A DNA stretch of 64,000 nt. Source: Cryptomeria japonica. Its lineage: Eukaryota; Streptophyta; Pinopsida; Cupressales; Cupressaceae. The translations under genes were made by a program, and so were the position numbers. Shown here one piece after another: positions 1 through 10,555 of the stretch (position 1 is its first letter; each line of letters opens with the position of its first letter). The stretch covers positions 380,825,179-380,889,178 of the forward strand of contig NC_081407.1 of NCBI RefSeq assembly GCF_030272615.1. The letters run 5' to 3'. A model generated the notes under the pieces. That model was not told where the DNA came from, made no database searches, and saw only the letters and a program-made list of their open reading frames with translations.

Positions 1-1978
1 ATTTGCAGACAACACAACCATCTTGGTTGAATTGGATGAAAAAACTCTCTCTACCTTAATGATGAAAATGGATATTTTTTTGAAGCTTTTGGGAATATAA
101 TCTCTTTACCCGAATATTTTATGTTGGGCTGGGGTAGCCAACCCCCTCACTAGTTTAGTAAGTATTCTTTAATGTGGGGGGTAGAGGAGGGGGGGGAGGG
201 GGCACTAAGTGTCAATTAAGGTACCGAGGCATTCCATTTTCCATATCACCAAACCTTTAAGATATGTGGATTTGGATAAAAGAAAATATTGATACAAAGT
301 TAAGTAAATGGAATAAGCAATACTTAACAATGGCTGGGAGGATGCAGGTATGTTAGAAGATTTTATCCTCATATAATATCTATTATACCTCTACCTGGAT
401 CTTCAATAATTATATGTTCAATTATATTCAGAAGCAGATAAGGGGGTTTATTTGCTTTGATGGTAAAGGTACCAATTTTACCAACATGCAACCAAATGGA
501 AGTGGTGCACTATGAGCAAAGACAAATGAGGTCTTGGTTTAAAAGACCTAAGGTTGCAAGGATTATCTCTTGCAGCCAAATGGATATTTAAAGCCCTTCT
601 AGGGGATGGACCTTGGAAGATCCTTATAATACACAAAATTTCAATTTCGTCCCAAAACAAAATACAACTTGGAAGTCCTTACCTCTATGTGACTTTATTG
701 CTAGCCGATTCCCTATCAAACTAGTTGGCTCCACTGTATTTAGATCAATATGGAAAGCATGGGAAAGTGTTAGACATTTTTTTTTTCACAACAATATATT
801 ATTAATGAGGAAAATAAGGTTTGTGGAGAAAGATCGATTTGGTGGAAATTGAAACATAAGCACAAACCATTGGCATTACTTCAAGGTTGTTCAACCAGCA
901 TATAGGCTATTAAAGGGATTAAGAGATTTAGGGACATTATTGATGGAGGTCACCTATTATCCTAGAATGAAATTTTCTTAAAAAGCAATGTCTCCCAATC
1001 ACAATTGAGGACATATATTGTGCTTAGGGAGGCATGTTTCTCCCTCTCCCTTCCTAAAACTTGTGAAATTTGTGAAGATAGATTCACCCTTTACAAATGG
1101 GCTGATGGGTCTCCTCTCCCATGTATGAAAGATAAAGCTAAATACAAACAACTTGTTGACTCCAAGGAAGTTTTTACTCATTTGAATTACTATAGGAACA
1201 ACTTGGATACCTTTGTTTGGTAGAAAATGCTAGTCACCTTATGGAGTAGGCACGTGGAGCCTAAAAAAAGGTGCTTTTTGTGGCGCCTCCTATTGCATAA
1301 GTTACCTATTCACAAACTTGATGGGGATGTTAATATTTGTAAATATTGCAAACTTCTCGAGATAGTGAAGCATATATTCTTTGAGTGTTTGTTTACAAAA
1401 GAGGTCTATAACATTTTTGGTATTTTTCTTAACCTTAATATTAGTAGTTGGGAGATTGTAGTGGGCTTGTGTCAATTCTCAAGAAGGATTCTAATTTCTT
1501 TTGGTCTATTCTCTTTCTTGAAATTCTATGGTTGATTTGAAATTTTAGGATTAAAGATGTTTTTAGTGGTGGGGAAAGATTGCGTGTTGAGTCTCTCAGG
1601 AGACTCATAACCCATGATGTTGCTTGGCAGGTCACAGTGATAATGAGACTTTCAAAGGACACATTTGAGAAGCTGCTACATGATGGCACTGTCAGAGAAA
1701 TATCATGTGGCTTCTCTTGGTCCAGGCAAATAGAGGAAACAACCCCTTTCGAGATTGGGATAACCAACTTCATTGCTGATTTGGAAGAGAAGCGAGAAAG
1801 AGAGGCAAGGGCACAAGCTAGAGAGCTTCCAATAGTTGCAGCAATTCCAATGATTCCTATTGCAACAATACCATTAGCCAAGGTGGTTATTGTTCCCAAC
1901 AAAGTTCAAAGGTGGATGGGGGGTCCATTAGGATGTACTATGTGGATTGATTATACAAGTGTTGATAACTTGGCCTGA
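1..1978 (+). mobile_element. LINE (non-LTR retrotransposon) ORF2 remnant, 5' part outside window
   Basis: Degenerate second ORF of a plant LINE. At the left edge the + strand reads FADNTTILVE, matching the FADD catalytic box of LINE reverse transcriptase with the second Asp changed to Asn. Around 310-350 is a recognisable YLTMAGRMQ block, and around 545-620 DLRLQGLSLAAKWIF, both typical of the region after the catalytic box. A zinc-binding RT domain (zf-RVT) lies at about 1227-1400, with WSRHVEPKKRCFLWRLLLHK followed by CKYC and HIFFEC. The C-terminal tail (1546-1978) includes GPLGCTMWIDY, which corresponds to GPCGWTAWVGAH in the minus-strand LINE at 2.6-3.5 kb. The frame is broken by frameshifts and stops, so it is dead. 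No poly-A tail or target duplication was seen. Confidence 0.85.
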
Positions 1979-2577
1979 GATAACACACATAATACATACA
2001 TGACAGTTCATTTTGTTAGTTGCTAATTTTGGTCTAATACGTGATGTAAAATTGTAATTTTTTTGTAAATAATTATAAAATACAACAAAGATAAAATATA
2101 AATAGACTTATACCAAATATGTTAGAATGAGAAACTGTTCAAAGAAAACGTAATGTAAATCTCTTATACTTAATACAAAAAAATATTTTTAAAAACGTAA
2201 ATATACATATAAAATATAATTATAATAAATTTAATTACCAAAAAATACTAAATTTTATATTAAATACACCATTAAAATAAAAATAAACAAAACAAAATAA
2301 CAACAATAAAATTAAATACTTTTCATCATATTAATCAATAGGTACATGCTTGTTTTATTGTATGGAAGTAAAATACCATCTTCTCACATCTTAAAACTTA
2401 GTAATTAATTCGCTACCCCTACCTAAACCTAATGCATGTTTTCCAAAACTTCTTTACACACTTTTTACTCAAACTTAAATATCATTAATTTCATGTTCTT
2501 CCTATTTTCGTCCAAATTTTCATGGAATGAAATATTTTATTTGTACAAAGAGTATGCATGCTTTGAATTTGTTGTAT
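1979..2577. other. AT-rich intergenic spacer
   Basis: Very AT-rich sequence with short A and T runs. I see no gene, no clear element end and no tandem repeat. It may hold the 3' untranslated part of the preceding LINE. Confidence 0.6.
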
Positions 2578-2588
2578 TAAACATGTTT
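2578..2588. repeat. Target site duplication, left copy of LINE
   Basis: TAAACATGTTT, identical to 3478-3488. It overlaps the start of the T-run on this side, so the true boundary could shift by a few bases. Confidence 0.7.
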
Positions 2589-3477
2589 TTTTTATATATT
2601 AGAAACCGAGAGTAAACAAAGAGTACAAGGAGGCAAGGCCTCAGAACAAAAAAGTTGTCACCGACTTAGGACAACATCAAAAAGAAAGCGAGTGTAATTG
2701 ATCAAGTATAGCTGCACAATACAATATGTGCATAGCAACGTCTGACAATAACTGTAAAAGAAAAAAGGAGCCAAAAGAGAACACATCAGTGCAGGATATC
2801 ATCATGGGCTCCAACCCATGCCGTCCATCCACACGGGCCTTCCATCCACACAATGTTCTTACAGTTCTGAAACTGAGCAAGCATCTCCACCTGGTCAAAA
2901 GAAGGCTCCCTGTTATCCTTGATCTCAATGGTCAACATCTTGAGGGCCTCTTCGAAGGAAGACAGGTTCTCCGCATTCCGTCTTCACTCATAGCCATCTT
3001 TCATCTCATAGATGAACATAGTAGCATGTCCATCTCTAAGAAACCTCAGGAGCTTGTTCCTTTCCAAGTTCATATTAATGGAAACCTGCACATCGATGTT
3101 AAAAAAGGTGAGTCATCGAAAAGACTCAGTAAGGGCCCTGACTTGGCCTTCAAACCTATCTTCATTCCTTATCTTCCATATATACCAAAGAATGTTAGTA
3201 GAAAGAATAAACCAAAAGATATTAGCATCCTTCTTAAGCCCCTGAATATAACCAGAAATGATTTTCATAATGTTCACAAGATCGGGGATAGAGAAACCAA
3301 ACATTAACCAGATCTCCTTAGCAATAGAGCAGTCAAAAATAATATGCCTGCCAATTTCAGGAAATTTACATATAGAACACAAATCAGCATTATATAGATC
3401 CTTTCTAAGAGGAAGCCTGTCAAGCATCATGAACCATTTAAAGCATTTAATTTTGGGAGCAACTGGACTTTTCCAAA
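2589..3477 (-). mobile_element. 5'-truncated LINE insertion (ORF2 C-terminus plus 3' end)
   Basis: Reading the minus strand, the insertion starts inside ORF2 at the zf-RVT domain (WKSPVAPKIKCFKW, then CSICKFPEIGRH and IIFDC). It continues through WYIWKIRNEDRFEGQ to the C-terminal GPCGWTAWVGAH block, then a 3' UTR ending at a short oligo-A (the T-run near 2586-2593). The direct repeat TAAACATGTTT lies at 2578-2588 and 3478-3488, exactly where the LINE homology begins and ends, so I take it as the target site duplication. This is the usual structure of incomplete target-primed reverse transcription. It is a different copy from the + strand LINE at the window start. Confidence 0.85.
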
Positions 3478-3488
3478 TAAACATGTTT
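3478..3488. repeat. Target site duplication, right copy of LINE
   Basis: TAAACATGTTT, identical to 2578-2588, directly abutting the first LINE-homologous codons read on the minus strand. Confidence 0.7.
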
Positions 3489-4709
3489 GATAAAAATGAT
3501 GTTTGATATATGAAACCATCTTGATAACAATATTTATTTAATAATCATATTAAATTTAATATAATTTTGTTAATGCATAAAAATATAAATAATATATTTT
3601 TGAATCATAAATATCAAAAAAGTCAATAATCTTTTATGTATGTAAAAATAAATTTTGATCTTATAGAATTGAGTTTTTATATGTAAAAGTGAACTATAAC
3701 TTATTAGATAATGATTGTATGACCAAATTTATCTTGTATTGATATTTTATGTATTAAATAAATTGATAGTATTTAAAAAAAATCCAAAAAATTATTGATT
3801 ATAAAATCATGTTATCTTTAGTACATAGTTAAGTTAATTCATTCAACAATGATGAATTGCAATAGAAGATTATATACATAAATATAATATGATTAGGATG
3901 ATAATGCAAATTGATGATAAAATTAAGATGTTCTACAACTCTACTATTTTGTGTGAATACTTATGTAATATTTTCTAAGTCACCTAACATGATTTAAATC
4001 AGTTAATGAATGTCTTTAAATACAACAACAATAACAACATAAAAATGCAATATGCAGATTAACAATGAATAGTCAAAGTTATTGACAAAGTATACATTTT
4101 GTTTCCCCCATATTTGGCATACCTAAAATTTGAATTTCAAATTGATCTCAATGTTGAATGAAGATCCAATAGGTGTTTATGCGTAAGCAGTGAGCAGGCA
4201 ATCCAAGGTCATTGCCAGTCAAAATATGAAAAATGGATGAATTTTGGAAATTACCAAGAATTGAGGGAATTAATTTGATAGACATGTCCTTAGCATCATT
4301 TTGTGTCATCTGGCCAATTTTCACCTAAACCCAATTCATATTTTGCTATATATTAAACCTTCAAATTTTGGTGTTTGTCGCCTAAAAATGATTAAAATCT
4401 CTCATTTTATGATTTGTAATGAGGAGTAAATAATTTTGTTGGCCTGTTTCCCTACCATCAATGCGCGTTTTGAATTTCAGGACTTAACTCCCTACTGTTT
4501 GGAAGATATGGTCATTTTTCTCAAGCTTGAGCATTAAATTTAAAATATTTAAATTATTTTTCAAATAAATAATTTAATATTTTAGATTATTTTAATATTT
4601 TGGTCATTTGAGGGAAAAAGTTGTCTAAAAATGTCATTTTCATTTCTCCTTTATTCTCCTCCGTGGTCAATGGGTTCTGGAAGTCAAGGTCATAGTCTTT
4701 GAAAGAAAT
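3489..4709. other. AT-rich spacer, no gene seen
   Basis: No reading frame of interest and no recognisable element. It leads into the hairpin array at 4710. Confidence 0.6.
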
Positions 4710-4937
4710 GGTTAAAGATGCTCCATTTTTTAGCATTTTTAACCCATAATCATAACCTTTGAGAAAAAAATGGTTAGGAATGCTCTGTTTTCGAGCATTC
4801 TTAACCCATATTTATAACCTCTCACAAAAAATGTTAGGAATGCTAAAAAATGGAGCATCTCTAACCTTATTTTCTTACCTTGTGGGCCCGCCTTGTCAAG
4901 AAGATTAGAAATGCTCCCTTTTGAAGCATTCTTAACC
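4710..4937. repeat. Array of four related hairpin (inverted-repeat) units
   Basis: Four units of 34-35 bp at 4710-4744, 4772-4806, 4833-4866 and 4904-4937. Each is an imperfect inverted repeat. The left arm resembles GGTTAGGAATGCTC and the right arm GAGCATTCTTAACC, around a short T-rich loop. The units start 62, 61 and 71 bp apart, and the spacers share an ATAACCT core followed by an A-run. The arms differ between units but stay largely complementary within each unit. The antisense open frame across the array is a by-product of its periodicity. Function unknown; it may be the U3 part of a decayed element. Confidence 0.8.
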
Positions 4938-5280
4938 TTTCCATAAGAGTTTTTGTGTGTACAAAGAAAATGCAATCTTATGGATTTTTGTAAGAAAGAT
5001 TACACCACGAACTACAGTGGTAGACAAACATAAAAATCATGGACTCAAGCAAAGGTGCAAGTTGTTTGACATAACGACATGATTAATACACAGGCAAATC
5101 ACAAAAAATGGAAGGAGTTGATTGCTAAAAGTACAGACAATTCACGTGAATTGTTTGATATAATGCATATATGATACGTGTTCGCTAGAATGCATTGAAT
5201 AAATAACATTTTGCAATGCAAATCATACACATTAAAGATATGATCAATGCAGATGTAAGACCGAGTTCCACTATATTCAG
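4938..5280. other. Spacer, no gene seen
   Basis: Nothing recognisable before the PPR-like segment that follows. Confidence 0.5.
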
Positions 5281-5640
5281 GTGAGAGCTTTGAAACAGGT
5301 TATGGACATTCGTCAAAGCATAAAGGGTAGAGGAATTTTGTTAGCCATGGTAGTTGCAGCTGCTTTGGTAGACTTGTATGCAGAACGTGGAGCTCACACA
5401 AAGAAAGCGAACTATTTGATAGAATGTTTCAAAGAGATGCCATCTCATGTAATGAAATGACTGTAGTGAATGTGCTCAAAATGGGTTTTGCAAGGAAGAT
5501 CTCAAAGTCTCTGAACTCTACAAGCTTTGTTTGTGCTTTATGGTTGTGGTCAACCTTCCAATCACATGGTGGTTATCTTGAACGAGATAGACTTGTGTTG
5601 GAGCATTTGTACCACTGATATAATGTGCAAAATATGAATC
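5281..5640 (+). pseudogene. Degenerate PPR-protein fragment
   Basis: The + strand contains phrases of a plant PPR (PLS-class) protein with frame changes between them. One resembles RQSIKGRGILLAMVVAAALV followed by DLYAERGA, the position of the usual ALVDMYAKCG motif. Another is RMFQRDAISCNEMTVVNVLK, corresponding to RMPQRDVVSWNAMIAGYAQ. Intact PPR proteins bind RNA in organelles. This segment is too short and broken to encode one. Similar fragments occur at 6371-6890 (+) and 9540-10040 (-). Confidence 0.7.
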
Positions 5641-5877
5641 ATGGACAACATACTTGAACTATTTGAAAGAATTAATGAGAAGTGGTATAAATCATGAGCC
5701 CGTAGTTCGATTTTATATGGCTGTGATTATGGCAGTATCCATAGCGAAATGGGATACGGGCATAAAAGTCCAAGATTTGACTATGTTTTTATTTTGAACC
5801 TCATTTCAACCATATCAAATAAGCCTTCACCAAGTTCCATTTCCACAAGTATATGAGCCATTGATTTCATTAAAGAA

Positions 5878-5930
5878 GTGAGCGATTAGAAAATCCTAGG
5901 AAAACTCCAATGTTGTTTCCAATCGCTCAC
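5878..5930. repeat. Inverted repeat, 10-bp perfect arms
   Basis: GTGAGCGATT at 5878-5887 and its exact complement AATCGCTCAC at 5921-5930, separated by 33 bases. It lies just before a GC-richer segment and could mark an element end, but no target duplication was found. Confidence 0.55.
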
Positions 5931-5939
5931 ACAATTTGT

Positions 5940-6370
5940 TCACTCCAGAGTTACTAAGGTAAAGCGGGAAGCTTCACCCACACGGGTTGGGTAGACGACT
6001 TCTCAACCTTTGAATCGAAACCAGGTGTCCAGCCCTTCGAAGCAAGCATCGACAACCCGGGGAGCCAACTCTCTTTGTGATCAGAGCACCACCTTCACAA
6101 ACACTATCCATTGAGGTTTTAACAAGATTAGCCGGGGAAGGCCCATACCGTCGACTACCTGAGTAACTGGAGAAGAATCCTTCTAGACTATCGATGGAAT
6201 AAGAGCTGACCGAAACTACTCTGTGCACCTTCGACTGTGAATCCACAAACACCTTCACTCGATCTGCCACACCCACCGTGATGGAGGTTGAGCCATCAGC
6301 CGTAGATCTAATGCTTGCAGTAGACAGGAATGAATGTTCGTATTTCAAATAGAAGCCACTCCAAACCAAA
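5940..6370. other. GC-richer segment between two PPR fragments, origin unknown
   Basis: Base composition is clearly less AT-rich than the surroundings. The minus strand is open for 131 codons (5974-6369), but the translation is low-complexity, Ser/Arg-rich and matches nothing I recognise. The segment splits two pieces of PPR-like sequence and may be a captured gene fragment or an insertion into a former PPR gene. Confidence 0.35.
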
Positions 6371-6890
6371 GAAGACCACCTTTATTTCAGAATATGGAGC
6401 CACTATCGCAATGAATCCGGAAATGTATGAATGCCTTAAAGAAACGTGGTCTCATTTAATGCAATGATTGCAGGATATGCACAAAACCAGTCACAGGCAT
6501 TCATCAAACCGTAGAGAATAGAGTAATTTAGGCAGATGTTGTAGTTGCAACTACTCTGGTAGATATGACTGCAAAATCGTGGGATCATAGCCAATACCGT
6601 GAGATGTTTTATAGAATATCATGAGGCAAATCATGGGAAGCATAGACAAACCACGCTAACTGTCTGATAGAATGCGTCCAAGAGATGTCATCTCATCGAA
6701 TGCAATATTTGCAAAGAATATGCACAAAATAGATTTAATGGCGTCGCTGCCATTGTCACTGCACACGCAAAATGTGGAAGTACTAATAAGGCTTCAGAAA
6801 AATTGGCAAAAATGTCTCAAAGAAGTGTCGTCTCAAAGAATGAAACGAAAGGATTGAAGAATGTGCACAGAATGGATCACACAAGGAAAC
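6371..6890 (+). pseudogene. Degenerate PPR-protein fragment
   Basis: The + strand carries a diverged PPR unit around 6440-6490 (RNVVSFNAMIAGYAQN-like), then about 6525-6570 a stretch like DVVVATTLVDM. At 6660-6860 come two further decayed units (LIECVQEMSSHRM-like, the position of LFDRMPQRDVVSW). Frameshifts and stops occur throughout. It is probably the continuation of the fragment at 5281-5640, interrupted by the GC-richer segment. Confidence 0.65.
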
Positions 6891-8966
6891 TCTCAAAATT
6901 TATTGGTGAATGAATATCTCTTTGTCAAGATGGTGGGAATGCATAAGAGATAGTTAAGCATATAAATCTTCCGAGTAATTAAACTTTGACTTCATCTAGT
7001 TGAATTGAAAATCACTTTGTATTTATTCTTGGAATTTTATAAAGTTTGATGTACCACAACTCACTATTTAAGGGTGTGAGTGTGAGAAAATTTGGTTATC
7101 TCCAAACTCTTTTATGATGGTTAAAGTTTATCTTTATAGATGAGTCATATCGTGGTGCAAATTTCAATGTACTAGCATTCTAACTTGTAAATTATGGCAC
7201 TTTCAAGAAAAGAATGAGAAGGACAAGCTCAAAGTCTCTAGAAACTACAATGTAAGTGGAAGTTGTGACACCTAATGAATATTCAAGAGATTGTGTTTGT
7301 GAGCTTAATTTGAAGCATGATTAGATCCAAAACTTTAGTGAGAAGCCAATATGATTGAACTTTATTAATGCATTGGCTCCAAAGGCATAGATGTTTCAGT
7401 ATGCAGCTACACTCCATAGTGCAAACAAAGATGGATAAGCACCTTGCCATGATCCTAACTTGAAAGTTTCAAGATGTTCTTTTGAAGAAGTGGCTATGCT
7501 ACTCATTGTAACTAAAGGTTAGAAAGTAGACCTTATTCATGCAAAAGTGAAGTAGTTTCTAACTAAGCTCTTTTTGGATAAGAACGAGTTAGTTATTAAC
7601 CTATCCAAAGTTAGTTACTAAAGTGGTTATTCTGGGAAGCCTATAAAGGCAAGGCTATTTGCAATGTAAGGGGGGGACTCTGACAGAGGGGGAAAACTCT
7701 GCAAAATTTTATAGAGAAACTAAGCGAGATCTTTTGATGTTCATACCTTTGTACTAATGTGTTTTTGAACTTGTATATTTTCAAAAATAATAATGAAGAA
7801 TGCATTGAGTTCGTGTGTCTTGAATGCATTCATGAGTTATTGTTACTAATTTCTCGTATGTTGAATTAGCAATCCCTTTATGTATTGGTGAAATCTATTG
7901 ATGAAACACATCATTTCATGGTATCTTGACTTGCATGTGCTAATACAACATGTCTCTTCGTGTGTTGAGGTTTATTGTACTTCTTTCATCATTGTTGCAT
8001 GACTACCCTTTTTTATGGTAACCCCTTTTGTGATTGTTATTATTTATGGAATCCTACTTGGTGTTCGTATGTCTTTTAGTAGGGTTTCTGTTATTAATCT
8101 TGTTTAAGTTCTATGTGTTTCTCCTTTATGTACTTTCAGGTTAAAAGTACACAAAAATCCTAAATACTCCTATCATACGAGGGAGCTGCCCCTCTCAAAC
8201 ACAGAGGAAGATTGTGGTTTCACTCGAATCTCTCCAACTGTTGTAACGTTTGTCACTGCTCATCGGACAAACAGGGTCAGTTTCAGATAAACGACCACAT
8301 TGACAAATCTGTTTACCAACACATTTAAAATTTGATGTTTAAATTAGGAGCTGCAAAAATGTTAAATCAATTCTACACCTATGAATATAATCTAAGACGA
8401 CAAAGAGGAAATCCAAGAAGTGAGATCAATCTTTAGAAAAAAGTGACAATAAGATCAAGATATACTAATATGATGAAGTGTATTCATTATAAAATCAATT
8501 ATAAATTTGTTATTTTATAAAAATACTCTAATCAAAATACAAAGAGCACCATTTCACACTTCTACAAAATTCTTATCAAATCTTTTAAGTTGTGATTTGT
8601 TTTATGGCACTAAATTGATTTTAAAACTTTGGTTGTGAAGGATAACAAGATCATCTAAAATTTAACATGAAAATGATCATAGAGCCCTTAAGATAGCTCT
8701 TGGTTGTTGCTTCAAATAGACTACGTAGTGAGTTCAACTCTTGATTTATCAACTGTGTGAATAAAAGTCCCTTGAAAGATCACAAAATTCATCCTTTAAA
8801 AATTTAAGCTCTAAAGCACTAGACTAAATTCTATCTTAAAAAGAACCAATAATCATAAAGGCTAACTTCATCGACATGTGAAGTGACCCTAACAACAAGA
8901 TTGAACATTTCAAATAGTCAGTGTCTAATTAGTAGGCTTTTTACCATTAGCACTAAAGTCATTGAT
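6891..8966. other. Non-coding stretch, possible decayed LTR at about 7250-7860
   Basis: No gene is visible. Around 7560-7660 the sequence GTTAGTTACTAAAGTGG followed by CTATAAAGGCAAGG looks like an LTR U3 with a TATA box in + orientation, and the following several hundred bases could be R/U5. I could not find LTR ends or a target duplication, so this is a weak call. The rest is featureless. Confidence 0.35.
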
Positions 8967-9071
8967 GCTTTCGTAGCCAAGAAGCAACCTAACGTGAAGT
9001 TGCTTTCGTAGCCAAGAAGCAACCTAACGTGAAGTTGCTTTCGTAGCCAAGAAGCAACCTAACCTGAGGTT
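8967..9071. repeat. Tandem repeat, 35 bp x 3
   Basis: Three nearly identical head-to-tail copies start at 8967, 9002 and 9037. Each begins GCTTTCGTAGCCAAGAAGCA and continues AACCTAACGTGAAGTT. The third copy carries two substitutions near its end. AAGCAACC within the unit and GGTTGCTT at the end of the array are complementary. Confidence 0.9.
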
Positions 9072-9249
9072 GCTTTTTCCACGAAAGCAGAAGTGGCAGC
9101 CCGTTCTGCGTTTTAGCAGTCAACGGTAAACACTGGATTTTTTGCAACATGGATGACGTGATAAAGAGCCTTAAAGTTCTATCATAATACTACCGAAATA
9201 GCCTTTTGACCATCCTTATGCACTTGACTAGAACCACATTAATAAAACA

Positions 9250-9475
9250 CTTTCCTTGAACAGGGACTCATTTGGGTGTTATACAGGGATTCCTTTGGAT
9301 GTTATACAAGATCTCCTGTAAGCACACCAGCCATTTAATAATTTTCTTGAATATCAAGTAGATGCGAAGGAGCAAAACTCTTTCTTCGGACAGGGTCTCC
9401 TTTGGATGTTATATGAGAAAAATTTGTGTAAGAACAACAGGCATTCAATAATTTTCTTTGAACATGTCAAGGTTT
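9250..9475. repeat. Imperfect tandem duplication, about 107-110 bp
   Basis: The phrase TCCTTTGGATGTTATA occurs near 9291 and 9398, and AATAATTTTCTT near 9338 and 9447, with diverged sequence in between. This indicates two head-to-tail copies. No coding content. Confidence 0.65.
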
Positions 9476-9539
9476 TTCTGGGAAAACCCACCTGCTTCCC
9501 AGCCGGACTGCATGCCTGTGTTTATGATATATATGAGGC

Positions 9540-10040
9540 TTATGATGGTAATCTTGGAGACATTCTGTCAAACAGTTTACGTGCCATCTCAATGCTTCCA
9601 CATTTTGCATAAATGTCTACCAGGGCAGTTGCAGCTACAACATCTGACAGAATGCTTGTATTGTTTGTCCTGTGATGGATGTCCATACCCTGTTCCAATT
9701 CTCCCATTTTGGCACAGGCAGGGAGGATGTTGGCAAAGGTTGCAGAGTCTGGCCTTACACCTGCCAATTGCATTTGGTTGTAAGTTCATAAATCCTTTTC
9801 AACAAACGCATTTTGTGCATATCCTGGAATCACAGCACTCCATGAGATCACATTTCTTCGAGGCATGAGGTCAAACAGTTTACGTGCATTGTCTATGCTT
9901 CCACATTTTGCATGCATTTCTACCAGAGGATTTCCAACTGTAATATCTGATAATAATCCCCCTTCCATTAGGCTTTTATGGATGCTTAAACCCTATTTTA
10001 AAGCTCCCATTTTGCGTAGGCCGGGAGTATGCTAGAAACC
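9540..10040 (-). pseudogene. PPR-protein fragment (PLS class), interrupted by a stop
   Basis: Reading the minus strand from about 10040: a unit ending IHKSLMEGGLLSDITVG, then LVEMHAKCGSIDNARKLFDL, MPRRNVISWSAVIPGYAQN, a TGA stop at 9786-9788, and in the same frame MQLAGVRPDSATFANILPAC, ALVDIYAKCGSIEMARKLFD. These are successive P, L and S motifs of a plant PPR protein (organelle RNA processing or editing factors). Only about 150 codons remain, there is no start codon context or C-terminal E/DYW domain, and homology stops at 9540. It is a recent but non-functional fragment, much better preserved than the + strand fragments at 5-7 kb. Confidence 0.85.
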
Positions 10041-10555
10041 TGTTGGTTGCTTATGGTGAAACGGTGCGACTGTAGCGTGTGGATACCCATATCTTCTGTC
10101 CGCTGCAGCAACCATTTTCCTTGAGACGCTACCTAGGTATCGATCAAACGCTTACGGGCATCCAGTAAAATTTCCACGCGGAAACAGAGTTTGGATTTTG
10201 AACGAAAGGAAAGAGCCCATATCCGCCACCTAAGCGTTCAAAAGTTGGTGTAGTTTTAAGCCCAGTCCAATTAATCTATTTAAATTGGCGGGTAAAGGAA
10301 ACGGTCAATAGGTCCTTTTAATCTATAAGCCATAAACCAATTTGTAATTGGATCCATCTTCAACTGGCCGACACGGTGGATGGATTCTAGGGAACAGAAC
10401 ACGCTATAATTTGAAGCTTCTCACGGGATTCAAATCGTTTGGTGTTTCATTCCCACTTAATTACTTTTCTTTTGCGAACGCTAGGAAGGAATCATATTGG
10501 CGAAGCAAATCAAATAAAGAAGCATCTTAAGATTTAGCAGAGCCTAAAGGGGATC
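10041..10555 (+). promoter_or_regulatory. Probable promoter and 5' UTR region of the formin gene
   Basis: About 0.5 kb between the PPR fragment and the formin start codon. It is richer in G, C and CpG than the flanks, as expected for a non-methylated promoter. I cannot place a transcription start or a convincing TATA box. The upstream limit is inferred from the end of PPR homology. Confidence 0.4.

Noticed and set aside
4739-4975. 78-codon minus-strand open frame
   Set aside because: It is produced by the repeated hairpin units and resembles no protein.
9540-10040. Functional PPR gene on the minus strand
   Set aside because: Internal TGA, no start codon context, no continuation beyond about 150 codons on either side.
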